Virus record (IMG/VR): IMGVR_UViG_3300029286_000209
Coordinates: 1 to 27,402 of that record
DNA: 27,402 nucleotides
DNA from: a virus
Reading direction: 5' to 3' (one strand)
Part shown: one piece after another, positions 7,464 through 16,522 of the stretch
How positions within the stretch are numbered: position 1 is the stretch's first letter
Layout: every line of letters begins with the position of its first letter
Made by a program: the position numbers and the translations under genes
The notes under the pieces: generated by a model
Database searches by the model: none
What the model was told of the DNA's origin: nothing
The model's input: only the letters and a program-made list of their open reading frames with translations

Positions 7464-9476
7464 TCACCTCCTCGTAGTGGTCGGAACCGCAGCGACTTGC
7501 GCGATCACGAACTCACCTTCCGGCAGCCCCTCGATCTGTGTGTAAGGGTAGCGGTCGGCACTCTTCAGCGTCCAGGCCGTCGCCTTGCGAACAACCCGGT
7601 AGGCCTCCCCAACAGCCGGCGCCGTCGTGAAGGGTTGGTCGACACGCATCATGGTCGCATCGTTGTAGACGATTCGACGGAACCTGTCGGTGCCCGCCCT
7701 CCCACTCCCAAGCAACCACAAGTAGTCGCCAATGGCCTCGTATTCCTCCATGCGACTCTGGGCGGAATCAGTCAACGTCGTCGTTGTACCACCCGTAGCC
7801 GCCCCCGTGAACTTCTCCTTGACCAACGCATGACGGACGCGGTAGCCCGACACGTTCCAGTCACCCGTGCCGAACCACGCGACGTGCACAGCCGGCGCCG
7901 CGCTGCCGTCTGCCTGATCTCGCCACACACCCTCGGCCGTGACATTCGAGATCTGGAGCGGCGTCCCTCCACGGAACTGCGCGAGATCGCGCGTGACCTT
8001 CCCCTGCCAATCCTGCCGCCCTCGCGACAACCAGTAGGAGCGACGCCCGATGCGCTTGTTCTGTGCGCCCTGGAGCACCGTGTACCCGTACCAGTTGTCC
8101 CAGGAGAACCCCCATTCGAGTTGGACCACGCCGAGATCGAAGTCATCCTCCGTGTCGGTATCCGCCCGAACGAGGTCGCCAAGCTCCACCCCCAGCAAGA
8201 GCCACGGGCAACTCATCTCGCCGTCAACCCCGGGAACCGAGAGGTCGGAGAGCGCCATCTTCGCCTCGGCCAGCGCCTCGCCCGAGGTATCGGTCGACGA
8301 CCCATCCTTCTCCACCAGCCGCATGTAGCGGTGCTTCCGCGCCGCCGTCAGCGCCGCCGGATCGAGAACGCCATAGGTCGCTCGCGCCGCTTCGTTCTTC
8401 ACCTCGACGAAAGCATCCTTCCCCGTGTACCGATCCGTGTAGACGAGCTTGATGTAGGTACGGATCTGCGACTCGCTGTACCGCAAGCGGAGGCGGTTGA
8501 TGTTCTGCCCGAGGTCGATGTCCGGCGTCGTGTTGGTGCGCCGCGGGTCGATGACCGTCGGGCGGAAGCCAGCGACAGGCGAACCGCTCGCCGTCGCCTG
8601 CCCCGTCACCCCACCGGCCAGCGCATCCCCCGACTGGAAGGTTCCCCCCTCCGTGTCCTTCATGTAGAGGAAGCCCTTAGCCGTCCCCGCTTCCCAGGTT
8701 CCCGACTTGACGACCCACGACATGACCTTCCCCGTCGCCCCGCTGAGGCTCCCCGTCACCGTCTCGCCGTCCGTGAACTCCACGGAGCCCCCCGAGAAAG
8801 CGAGCTTCGTCGAGAAGCACTCGTGCATGCAGAATCCAATCCCATTGACGATCCGCGTCATCGCTTCGAGAAGGTTCGTGTCACCGATTCGGTAGTTGTA
8901 GACGAAGTAGTTGAGGTCTGGAGCTGCGATGACTACGTTCTCCGCGAACTCGTAGTCGACGAGGATCTGGTTGCACACATCGCGCGCCACGCCGATCGAC
9001 AGCCAGTTCTGGCTGTAGACAAGGCCATCGTCGCGGTCGATCCACTTCATCAGGTAGCCTTGCATGACGCCGACAATCGGGCAGTCGAAGTCATCAGCTC
9101 CGCCGTAGGTCTGCGTAGGCCCCATCTCCGCCTCGCCGATCTGCCCGACGAACATCAAGGCCAGCGGCCCTGAACCCTTCGCCAAGTAGAGTTCAGCGAC
9201 GTGCCCCGCGCCGAGCAGCGGCACTCCTCCAGGGTTGTAGCTCGACACCTCTCCCGGATCGAGGCTTTTGTTCGCCAGGCGCCAGTCCGCGTGGTTAGTC
9301 AGGGTCACAGTCAGCACGCCGCGTCCCGACTCCATCTCCCCCTTGAAGCTGACGCGCCTGACCCGCGACTCACCGTCGAGGTCGAAGAGATCGAGCCACT
9401 GCGTCCCCGTCCAGACGCGGAGGATTGCTGTGGTCACCGGCTCGCATGTGTTTGCGCTTGCAAAGGTTCGCGCCAT
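7464..9476 (-). CDS. Tail hub / tail-tip structural protein
   Basis: This 670-residue protein begins one base after the tape measure stop, where siphoviruses usually encode distal tail and hub proteins. The N-terminal part (RVWTGTQWLDLFD, VLTVTLTNHADWRL, VAELYLAKG, FVGQIGEAE) is beta-rich and reads like a baseplate or hub domain. Residues about 229-298 form a compact inserted module (GETVTGSLSGATGKV, GTWEAGTAKGFLYM, GGTFQSGDALAGG) that interrupts the hub-like sequence, which resumes at FRPTVIDPRR. The C-terminal region (VWRDQADGSAAPAVHVAW, WNVSGYRVRHALV) looks Fn3- or Ig-like, which suits an outer tip position. It likely joins the tail tube to the fibres. Assignment rests on position and style rather than a catalytic motif. 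Confidence 0.72.
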   Translation of the reverse strand: MARTFASANTCEPVTTAILRVWTGTQWLDLFDLDGESRVRRVSFKGEMESGRGVLTVTLTNHADWRLANKSLDPGEVSSYNPGGVPLLGAGHVAELYLAKGSGPLALMFVGQIGEAEMGPTQTYGGADDFDCPIVGVMQGYLMKWIDRDDGLVYSQNWLSIGVARDVCNQILVDYEFAENVVIAAPDLNYFVYNYRIGDTNLLEAMTRIVNGIGFCMHECFSTKLAFSGGSVEFTDGETVTGSLSGATGKVMSWVVKSGTWEAGTAKGFLYMKDTEGGTFQSGDALAGGVTGQATASGSPVAGFRPTVIDPRRTNTTPDIDLGQNINRLRLRYSESQIRTYIKLVYTDRYTGKDAFVEVKNEAARATYGVLDPAALTAARKHRYMRLVEKDGSSTDTSGEALAEAKMALSDLSVPGVDGEMSCPWLLLGVELGDLVRADTDTEDDFDLGVVQLEWGFSWDNWYGYTVLQGAQNKRIGRRSYWLSRGRQDWQGKVTRDLAQFRGGTPLQISNVTAEGVWRDQADGSAAPAVHVAWFGTGDWNVSGYRVRHALVKEKFTGAATGGTTTTLTDSAQSRMEEYEAIGDYLWLLGSGRAGTDRFRRIVYNDATMMRVDQPFTTAPAVGEAYRVVRKATAWTLKSADRYPYTQIEGLPEGEFVIAQVAAVPTTTRR

Positions 9477-9477
9477 C

Positions 9478-12400
9478 TCAGTACTCCGTCGCCAACTCGA
9501 ACCCCGTTTGGAGCAAGGACTTCCGCGCCTGCCTCCGGCTCACGGCCTTCGCCACTCTATCGCCGTCAATCTCGACGACCGTCTCGACCGTCACATCGCC
9601 CAGGCCCATCCCCAGCACGCCGAACGACGGCATGGACAAGCCCGCCCCCTGCGGCTGAAGACCCGGGAACGAGAGGGCCGGTGCGGGCGTACCGAACCCC
9701 CTCGCCCCGGTACCGCTCGGCGGGGTGTTCATTCCGAGCGGCATCCTTCCAAGCATCCCACCACTGACCTGCCCCGTGCGCCACGTCTCCTCGATCAGCG
9801 CCGCCACTCCGGGAAGGCTCATCATCCAACGGGGGACGACGAACTCGCCAGGCGTCAACAGCGCCGGAACCGTATCCTGCGTCCCCGCGCCGCCGACGTA
9901 GCCGCCCTTCGCCTTCTTCTCGCCGAAGATCGACTTCCAGAGTTCCGACCACATCGCGGCGAAGACCGACGACCAAACCTTCGTCCAGAAGTCATCTTTG
10001 CCCTGCGAGATCCCGTCGAGCGCCGTGCCGAGGTTCGTCAGCGCGAGCTTGAAGTTCTCCAGCTTGGTCTTGAGGTCGTTGCCCCACTGCTGGATGAGCC
10101 AGATAATCATGTCCTTGATGTCGGGCCAGTTCTGCTTCACCGTCAAGAAGACCGTCGCCAAGGTGTCGGCCAGCATCTCCAGAACCTCCTTGAGTACCGG
10201 CCAGACATCCGTCTTGAGATCGTTCCACACCACGTCGCGGAACCACATGACGACGTCCTTGAAGATGCCGTAGAGGTCGAGCGCAATCGCGCCGAGCGCC
10301 GGGAAGACATCGGACTTCAAGAACGGATCGACGTCAGTCTTCCACCATTCCCCGAACCCCCCGAAGAACGCCTTGAGTTCGCCGAGCAAGTTCTCCTGGA
10401 TGTAGGTCACGACACCGAGCAGGACATCTCCCACCGTCTGGAACACGGGGAGCACCGCGCCGATGATCGACGGCGCCAACTCCTCCCAGATCATTTTGAG
10501 CCGGTCGAAGACATCTTGGAACACGGCGACGACATCCGTCCACGCCGTCCCCATGTTCTTGAGGATGTCCTTCAACCACTTCAGGTGGTCGACGACCTCC
10601 TGCTTCTCGCTCTCGATTGGGTCCTCTTCCTCCTGCGACCAGTCGACCGGCGGCTGGCCGGGGACCGCGGCCTCGTACCGGATGCGGTCCACCTTCCACC
10701 CCGTCGGGACGTTCAGGTTGTCGACCATCGCCTTCGTGCTCTTCTTGGTCACCTCTGTCGCCGTCTCTACAGCCGGGAAGAACTGATCCATGAGCACCTG
10801 GGAGATCGCCGACACCGCCTTGAAGAACCCGCCGAACAGCGCGTCGAGAATCTTCCCCCAGAACCCCTGGAGGTCACTCATCATCGTTTGATAGCTCTCC
10901 AAGCTCTCGACGAACGACCCGAACGCCCGCGCAAGGTCCTGCGTCTTCTCCGTGAGCCAGATCACCGAGTCAGCGTAGCGGTCGACCTTCTCCTGCTCCT
11001 TCTCCCTCGCCTCCTCCGCAGACTGCCCGATCACGTCGAGCACCCACCCCAGGCCCGTCGCCACGGCCCCGAAGATGTTGCCGGTCATCGCCTGCCCCGC
11101 CGCCGTCACCCCGGCCTGCAATGCCGAGCTGAGGCCGCTCAGGTCCGTTCCCGTGATCTTCCCCAACGTATCAGCAGCCTTCGCGATGAGCCCGACCAGC
11201 GTCCCCGCGAAATCCAACGCCGCCTGCTCCGCCTCGCTGAGCCCGCGCTCCACATCGAACAACGCCGGAGGCAGCTCCTTCTTCATCAGCTTGGCGAATT
11301 GCGTGTAGAGGAAGTGGGCGATGCTCGACGAGTCGCCGAGCTTCTCGAACATCGCGTCGAGGTCAGCGGAAGTCGACACAAGCCCCTGTAGCGTCGCATA
11401 GTTCGCCAACAGCTCCGACGGCGACAGGATCTTCCCACCCGCGTCGATGTCCGCTTGCTCCGTCAGCCCGTAGGTCTGGACGCCAGTCCGCAACGACTCG
11501 ACCAGATCGCGGAGCTGTTTTTCGACCTCCGGATTCGGCGCCCACGGAACGCCCTTCGACACCCCCATAGTGAAGAAATCCGTGAGCGGCCGTTCCGAAA
11601 CTTCGAGCCGCTTCAACTCATCCGAGAAGCCCATGACCGCAAACCGCGACGCCTCCAACTCCTTCGCCCACTCCGGGATGCGCGCAGACGCCAGTTCTAG
11701 CGCCGCGTTCCACGCATCGAACAGCGGCCCGCTCTTGATGCCGTATGTCTCGAAGGCCGTTCCCACTGCCAGCAGGGAACTCTTCACCCGTTCAACCTCA
11801 CCCGACAGATCGAGGAAGTCGCCGAGCTTCATGCTCCCGGCTCCCGTCGCCCCCGTCGCCGAGGTGAGCGACGACAGCGCGACGCTGACCGAAGACATGA
11901 TCGACGAGAGGTCGAGCATCGTCTTGTTCGAGAACTCAACCGACAGCGTGTTGAGGCTCTCCCCGAACTTCCTCACGGCCTCAATGGTGTCGTTGATCTC
12001 CCTTTCCCAAGCCAGGACGGTTCCCGCCATGTCGCGCATTGCGAGCACCCACGCATCGAACAGCGGGCCGCTCTTGATGCCGAGCTGCTTGAACGCCTCC
12101 CCCACAGCCATGAGCTTCGACCGGACATCCCCAACGGACTCCCATCCCGCGAGGAAGTCGGCAACCGTCTGCGGCGCTCCATCAGCCTTCTGCCCGGACT
12201 TCAACCCGGTGACGACCGTCTTGATCTCCGCACTCAACCCGACGAGATCGGTGATCGGGAGCTTGGCGAACCGCTCGCCGAGCGTCTTGATCGCGGCGCC
12301 CGCCGTCTCCACCTCGACGATGAACTCGGTGATCGCCTCTTCCCACGCCGGCACCTCGGCAGCAAGCGCGAGCATGGACTCCTTCCACGTATTGAACAGC

Positions 12401-15400
12401 GCCCCGCCCTTGATCCCCGTGTTCTTGAAGGACTCTCCCATCGACGTAAGGGCATCGCGAACCCCAGAGATGTCGGAGTAGGTATCCAAGTACTCACCAA
12501 CCGTCATCTCGGTCCCATCACCCTTGAAGCCGGTCTGAAGCGAGGTGAACGACTTCGCCAACTCACCTTGGATGAGGCCAAGGACCTCCCCGAGCTTCAG
12601 CTTCTTGAGCTGCTCGGTCAGCGTGTAGAGGCTATCCCCGAACTCCCCTGTCTCCTCAAGCACCGTGTCCCCGAGATTCTTCTCAAGGTCCGCTGCGACA
12701 TCATTCATCGACTTGGTGAGTTCCGCCATCTCCTGATCGGTGAGCGTCACACCCGCCGCAAGCTGGCGGAGCTTCCCAAAGAACTCAGAGACGAAATCCT
12801 TGTTCCGGGCGAGCGGCGTGATGAAGGACTCAAGGGCGTCAAGGATGATGTCGAAGGTCGTCGCAGTCCTCTCCGCCACCCCCTCCAATGGCGCCGTGAG
12901 TGCAGCGCCGGTCCCCGCCGAGATCGGCAGAGCGCCGGCCACCGCTCCACCTTCCGCGAACCTCCGCGCGCCCTTCCGCCACATGCTCGTGACCATCCCC
13001 GAGAACCACGGGATGCGCATCATCCAGTTCGGGACGACGAACTCGCCAGGCTCAAGCAGCGCCGGGATCTTGTCGCCAAGCCCCATCCCCGGGACCCCAC
13101 CACCCTCTGCGAACGCCGTGACCGCGCCGCCCCACTTCTTCCCTCCGATATTGAACTGCCCGCCCTCCAGGTTGAGATTGAGGCCGCTCGGCAGCGAGGT
13201 GCGCAGGTACTCGTAGAGAGCATCGTAGAGACGCTGCTTCTGCGCCGGATCAGTGATCGCGTCGATCATCCCCTGGAGGAAGTTCCGCATGAAGTTCTCC
13301 GCGATCCCCTCACTCCCCGTCGCGTACTTCAGCGTATCGAACGACTGAGTGAAGTAGGCAGAGAAACGATCCATGAGCGCCTGCCAGTCAAGCTCAGACA
13401 CCGCCTGCTCGAAGATACTCGCCCATGCCGTGGCGAGATCTTTCGGGAGCCCCTCATCGACCAACGCTCTCTCAACGTCGAGGACGCCCATCGACTCCAC
13501 AATCGCCTGCACGCCACTGTATAGGGTCTGCTTTTCAAGGTTCAATGCTTGTGCGATTTCAGCCTGCGACTTGTCCCCCCCTGTGAACTTCGGGATGATG
13601 TTGATGAGCGCATAAAGGGACAGGCCGCTGATCGCACCGATCGCCATGCCAGCCGCCGCACCACCCGGACCGAACAGCGCCCCGATCTTCGCACCAGCCC
13701 ACCCGCCACCCAACGCCGCAGCGAGGCCGCCAAGCACCTTCATCAGCACGCCCATGAACGAACCAGGGTCAACCTCGCTGACCCTAGGCACGATGTTGAA
13801 GGTCAGGAGCATCGCAGCACTCGCCATAAGCCCGGCGCCAACCAACGGGATGCCGAGCGCCGCCGCAACCGCCGCGGTAAGGACTCCCATCCCCAGCGCG
13901 ATTGCGATCTTGTCAATGAAGTCGTCGAAGCTGAAACCGCCTTCGATCGTCGAGTCCTTCGACGAGATCCAGATCTGAAGGGCGAGCGTTGCGACGAGGC
14001 CGAGCGCCAAGCCCAACCCACCTGCGATCGCCGGCGCCACGAAGCCAACACCCAACGCGATGAGCCGGGATGCCAGAGTCGGGAGGAACCCAGTGATGAG
14101 CGCCACCGTCCCCAGACCAATGACCAAGTCCAACGCGATCTGCCCGAAGAACTCCCCCCAGTTCCTGTTGCGGAGATCGTTCAACAGCTCATCGAGGTTG
14201 AGCGCATCCTTGATCCAGTCGACGAGAGCCCGCACGAGGTCTTGGACGCCGAGAATGTTCGCTTCCCACGCGAAGTAGAAGATCCCGGCCAGCGCCACAA
14301 GCTGGACGAGCGGGTTCGAGAGGAGGCTCCACGCCTTCGTCAGCCCCCACACGAGCATGACGAGCTTCCCGATGTTGAGTCCGATCTTGAGGAAGTACTT
14401 GATCGCGTCTGCGTTCTGGACCACGTACTTGTAGGCCTTCGCCAACCAGACGACGACCCCTTCCTTCACCGAGTCCGCCCACTCCACGAACTTGTTGACC
14501 ATCGGGACGACGCCTTCCTGCGTGATCTTCTGAAGGATCGGCAAGAACCACTCCCCGATGTTCGTCGCCGCGAGTTCCAAGCTCGATTCCATGATCTTCA
14601 TCTGGCCTTGGAACGTCTTGAGCTGGATCTCTGCTTGGCGAGCGGCGGTCCCTCCGGCCTCCTCAAACTGCAACGTCATCTCACGCAGCGCCTTGCTGCC
14701 GACAGACATGAGGTTGACCATGCCCGGACCGGCCCGGACGCCGAAAATCGCCATCATGTCAGCAGCATCAGCGCCCGCCTGCTCGAACGTCTCCAAGATC
14801 CCGGCCATGTCCTTCCACGCGCCTGTCGCCCGGTTCTTGAAGTCGTCAATCTGCAACCCGAGAGGCTTCAGCTTCTCCGTCGTCAGCTCGGCGCCCTCCA
14901 AGATCTCACCGAGCGCATAGCGGAGGACGGTTCCCGCCGAACTCCCACGGATACCTCGATCCGAGAGCTTGGCGATTGCCGCACTCAGCGACTCGATGCT
15001 GATCTTCATCGCAGCAGCAATCGGGCCGGAGTACGACATCGCCTCGAACATATCGCTGACGTTCGCCGCCGAAGCCGAGGCACCAAACGCGAACACGTCC
15101 GCGACGCGCGTCGACTCCTTCGCCTCCAGGTTGAAGATGCGGAGCGCCGAACCCACCATGTCCGCGGCGCCAGCGAGTTCGATCATCTGGCTCGCCGCGA
15201 GGTCCGACACCCCTCCGATCGACTGAATGATCTCGTTGGTCGACAAGCCGAGACGGCCGAGGGCCTCTTCACCCTTCGCGATCTCGACCATCGTCCATTT
15301 GGTTGTCCGCCCGAGTTCCTTCGCCCGGTCAGTCAACTCTTGGAACTGCTTGCCGGTCGCCAGAGTGACGGAGCGGACCATCGCCATTGCCTGCTGGAAG

Positions 15401-15603
15401 TCACTGCTGACGTCGATGACCTTCTTCAAGCCAAGAGCCAAGCCGAACGCACCGCCGACCCCGACAATGGTCATAGCGGTGCGTCCGAACTTGCTCAGCG
15501 CAGCTTCAGCCTTGAACAGGCCCGCCGCGAATGGAGCAGAGTTGATCCCGAGCGTTACCCAGGCAGAGCCTACGACTTCAGCCCCCGGCACACCGATCGG
15601 CAT
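9478..15603 (-). CDS. Tail tape measure protein
   Basis: This 2041-residue protein is by far the largest in the window and follows the tail chaperones, as tape measure proteins do. The ATG follows AGAGGTGG. The N-terminus (VTLGINSAPFAAGLFKAEAAL, then MTIVGVGGAFGLALGLKKVI) and the following helical region (KELGRTTKWTMVEIAKGEEALGRLG) match TP901-type tape measure proteins. About residues 400-680 contain several hydrophobic segments (VMLVWGLTKAW, LVIGLGTVALITGFL, LTAAVAAALGIPLVGAGLMA), as expected for a protein entering the host membrane during DNA ejection. Residues about 1000-1338 carry three tandem repeats. The motif PALL-x-PGEFVVP-x-WMM occurs near residues 850 and 1920. It sets tail length and is likely ejected with the DNA. 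Confidence 0.95.
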   Translation of the reverse strand: MPIGVPGAEVVGSAWVTLGINSAPFAAGLFKAEAALSKFGRTAMTIVGVGGAFGLALGLKKVIDVSSDFQQAMAMVRSVTLATGKQFQELTDRAKELGRTTKWTMVEIAKGEEALGRLGLSTNEIIQSIGGVSDLAASQMIELAGAADMVGSALRIFNLEAKESTRVADVFAFGASASAANVSDMFEAMSYSGPIAAAMKISIESLSAAIAKLSDRGIRGSSAGTVLRYALGEILEGAELTTEKLKPLGLQIDDFKNRATGAWKDMAGILETFEQAGADAADMMAIFGVRAGPGMVNLMSVGSKALREMTLQFEEAGGTAARQAEIQLKTFQGQMKIMESSLELAATNIGEWFLPILQKITQEGVVPMVNKFVEWADSVKEGVVVWLAKAYKYVVQNADAIKYFLKIGLNIGKLVMLVWGLTKAWSLLSNPLVQLVALAGIFYFAWEANILGVQDLVRALVDWIKDALNLDELLNDLRNRNWGEFFGQIALDLVIGLGTVALITGFLPTLASRLIALGVGFVAPAIAGGLGLALGLVATLALQIWISSKDSTIEGGFSFDDFIDKIAIALGMGVLTAAVAAALGIPLVGAGLMASAAMLLTFNIVPRVSEVDPGSFMGVLMKVLGGLAAALGGGWAGAKIGALFGPGGAAAGMAIGAISGLSLYALINIIPKFTGGDKSQAEIAQALNLEKQTLYSGVQAIVESMGVLDVERALVDEGLPKDLATAWASIFEQAVSELDWQALMDRFSAYFTQSFDTLKYATGSEGIAENFMRNFLQGMIDAITDPAQKQRLYDALYEYLRTSLPSGLNLNLEGGQFNIGGKKWGGAVTAFAEGGGVPGMGLGDKIPALLEPGEFVVPNWMMRIPWFSGMVTSMWRKGARRFAEGGAVAGALPISAGTGAALTAPLEGVAERTATTFDIILDALESFITPLARNKDFVSEFFGKLRQLAAGVTLTDQEMAELTKSMNDVAADLEKNLGDTVLEETGEFGDSLYTLTEQLKKLKLGEVLGLIQGELAKSFTSLQTGFKGDGTEMTVGEYLDTYSDISGVRDALTSMGESFKNTGIKGGALFNTWKESMLALAAEVPAWEEAITEFIVEVETAGAAIKTLGERFAKLPITDLVGLSAEIKTVVTGLKSGQKADGAPQTVADFLAGWESVGDVRSKLMAVGEAFKQLGIKSGPLFDAWVLAMRDMAGTVLAWEREINDTIEAVRKFGESLNTLSVEFSNKTMLDLSSIMSSVSVALSSLTSATGATGAGSMKLGDFLDLSGEVERVKSSLLAVGTAFETYGIKSGPLFDAWNAALELASARIPEWAKELEASRFAVMGFSDELKRLEVSERPLTDFFTMGVSKGVPWAPNPEVEKQLRDLVESLRTGVQTYGLTEQADIDAGGKILSPSELLANYATLQGLVSTSADLDAMFEKLGDSSSIAHFLYTQFAKLMKKELPPALFDVERGLSEAEQAALDFAGTLVGLIAKAADTLGKITGTDLSGLSSALQAGVTAAGQAMTGNIFGAVATGLGWVLDVIGQSAEEAREKEQEKVDRYADSVIWLTEKTQDLARAFGSFVESLESYQTMMSDLQGFWGKILDALFGGFFKAVSAISQVLMDQFFPAVETATEVTKKSTKAMVDNLNVPTGWKVDRIRYEAAVPGQPPVDWSQEEEDPIESEKQEVVDHLKWLKDILKNMGTAWTDVVAVFQDVFDRLKMIWEELAPSIIGAVLPVFQTVGDVLLGVVTYIQENLLGELKAFFGGFGEWWKTDVDPFLKSDVFPALGAIALDLYGIFKDVVMWFRDVVWNDLKTDVWPVLKEVLEMLADTLATVFLTVKQNWPDIKDMIIWLIQQWGNDLKTKLENFKLALTNLGTALDGISQGKDDFWTKVWSSVFAAMWSELWKSIFGEKKAKGGYVGGAGTQDTVPALLTPGEFVVPRWMMSLPGVAALIEETWRTGQVSGGMLGRMPLGMNTPPSGTGARGFGTPAPALSFPGLQPQGAGLSMPSFGVLGMGLGDVTVETVVEIDGDRVAKAVSRRQARKSLLQTGFELATEY
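11590..12610 (-). repeat. Three tandem ~111-residue repeats inside tape measure protein
   Basis: The core GIK-x-G-x-LF-x-x-W occurs three times: GIKGGALFNTW, GIKSGPLFDAW and GIKSGPLFDAW, at nucleotides near 12400, 12070 and 11740, so the period is about 330 bases. Each is preceded by a small acidic segment (EYLDTYSDI, DFLAGWESV, DFLDLSGEV) and followed by a helical pair. A degenerate fourth unit may follow (SELLANYATLQGLV). This suggests growth by tandem duplication. Confidence 0.75.
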
Positions 15604-15622
15604 GGCTCACCACCTCTGCCCG

Positions 15623-16048
15623 CTACTTCGCTGCTTGCTGTGCCTTCCTCTGGCGCTGGCGTTCTCGGAACGCAAGAGCCTTCTGAATCGTCTCAGCGTC
15701 GACCCCGAACATCTTCGGGAACATGGTTTCCCAGATGGCTTCGAGCTGGCGCTTGAGCTGATTCCGGTAGCGCATCGAATCCCCCGACTTCATCCCCATG
15801 GGCGGCGTGACCCGGATCGCGGTCAACTCCTCGTGAATCATCACGCCGCGCGCATAGCTCAAGAGGTCGGTCAGCACCAGTCCCCGTATGTCCTCCTTCG
15901 TGAAGCCGTACCACCTGCCGAAGTTCACCATCACCCCTGGCAGCGAAAGCGTCCGCCGCCAGAGGGTGTAGTCGGCCCCTATTCCTTGGCCGGACTGGCG
16001 CTTGCGGCCGGCGAAGGCTCGCTCGACGTCGGTCCAGCCTTCTCTGCC
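15623..16048 (-). CDS. Tail assembly chaperone, -1 frame extension (gpGT-like)
   Basis: The downstream part of a frameshifted chaperone. In the -1 frame the reading is open without interruption from the slip site at 16048 to the stop at 15623, 141 codons, while a TGA in the same frame lies only two codons upstream of the site. An apparent GTG/ATG start near 15934 would omit conserved-looking sequence (DYTLWRRTLSLPGVMVNFGRWYGF) and lacks a good ribosome site. So I take it as the T part of a G-GT pair, giving a 299-residue fusion with the first 158 residues of the upstream gene. In lambda the GT fusion binds the tape measure protein while G coats it; the gene's position directly before the tape measure agrees. 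The C-terminus is rich in Arg, Gln and Lys (RERQRQRKAQQAAK). Confidence 0.85.
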   Translation of the reverse strand, partial: GREGWTDVERAFAGRKRQSGQGIGADYTLWRRTLSLPGVMVNFGRWYGFTKEDIRGLVLTDLLSYARGVMIHEELTAIRVTPPMGMKSGDSMRYRNQLKRQLEAIWETMFPKMFGVDAETIQKALAFRERQRQRKAQQAAK

Positions 16049-16521
16049 AAAGGGTCGTCAGCTCTCCGCTTCTTCATCTGCGCTTCAGCCTCTTCCGGCG
16101 TCACACCCTGGAACAAGAACATCAGAGCACGGATGTACTCTCCCTGGTCCTGGATGCCGTAGGAGATCAGGAGATCGACATCCCCGCGCGTCAGAGTCGA
16201 GTCGATGTGGCGGAAGGCCGCAGCGAACATCTCGATCTGGAGCGTGTGGCCGAGCTTCGAGTAGACCTCGAACCCCACCGCCGACCGCTTCGCCGCCTTC
16301 GCCTCGTCCGTCAGTTCCTTCTCCGCCTCCTGCATCTGGCGGTAGATATCGAGCATCATCCCCCAGAGGTCGATGTGCGACTTCGCGTTGAGATCCTCCA
16401 TGTCCCCGACCGTCAGCATCGGGAGATCGACCTTCTGCGGCTCCTTGTCCGCGAGAGTGATCGTCACGTTGATCGTCGGGACCTTCACCTGACCCGCAAG
16501 GGCCTTGAGATCGAGCTTCAT
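15979..16521 (-). CDS. Tail assembly chaperone (gpG-like)
   Basis: This 180-residue product starts at the ATG 16519-16521 after a GCGAGGAGG site, one base after the preceding stop; longer in-frame openings upstream overlap the preceding gene and are not used. The N-terminus (MKLDLKALAGQVKVPTINVTI) is beta-rich, followed by a helical body (DMEDLNAKSHIDLWGMMLDI, SYGIQDQGEYIRALMFLFQG). The end after residue 158 is low-complexity (SSEPSPAASASPAKE), typical of a zero-frame tail that is dispensable once frameshifting is considered. It probably coats the tape measure protein during tail assembly and is absent from the mature virion, as for lambda gpG. A frameshift signal lies at codons 157-158. Confidence 0.85.
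   Translation of the reverse strand: MKLDLKALAGQVKVPTINVTITLADKEPQKVDLPMLTVGDMEDLNAKSHIDLWGMMLDIYRQMQEAEKELTDEAKAAKRSAVGFEVYSKLGHTLQIEMFAAAFRHIDSTLTRGDVDLLISYGIQDQGEYIRALMFLFQGVTPEEAEAQMKKRRADDPLAEKAGPTSSEPSPAASASPAKE
16013..16054 (-). promoter_or_regulatory. Programmed -1 ribosomal frameshift signal
   Basis: On the minus strand C CCT TTG (16054-16048) is an X-XXY-YYZ heptamer in the zero frame of the chaperone gene, at codons 157-158. After a 5-nt spacer (GCAGA) comes a perfect 7-bp stem, GAAGGCT (16042-16036) with AGCCTTC (16019-16013), closing a 16-nt loop. The -1 frame has a TGA just upstream of the heptamer and is then open for 141 codons. Heptamer, spacing, stem and gene position match phage tail chaperone frameshifts. 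Confidence 0.85.
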
Positions 16522-16522
16522 C

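Noticed and set aside
9268-11391. Long plus-strand open frame (707 codons) opposite the tape measure gene
   Set aside because: Its protein is Arg/Leu/His/Asp-rich with no recognisable domain, as expected for an antisense frame of G+C-rich coding DNA. The minus-strand gene explains the region.
13549-15756. Long plus-strand open frame (735 codons)
   Set aside because: Also antisense to the tape measure gene, biased to Arg, Glu and Asp, no ribosome site or domain.
15623-15934. A separate 103-residue gene starting at GTG/ATG near 15934
   Set aside because: It lacks a good ribosome site, and the same frame is open and coding-like back to the slip site, so it is better read as the -1 extension of the chaperone.
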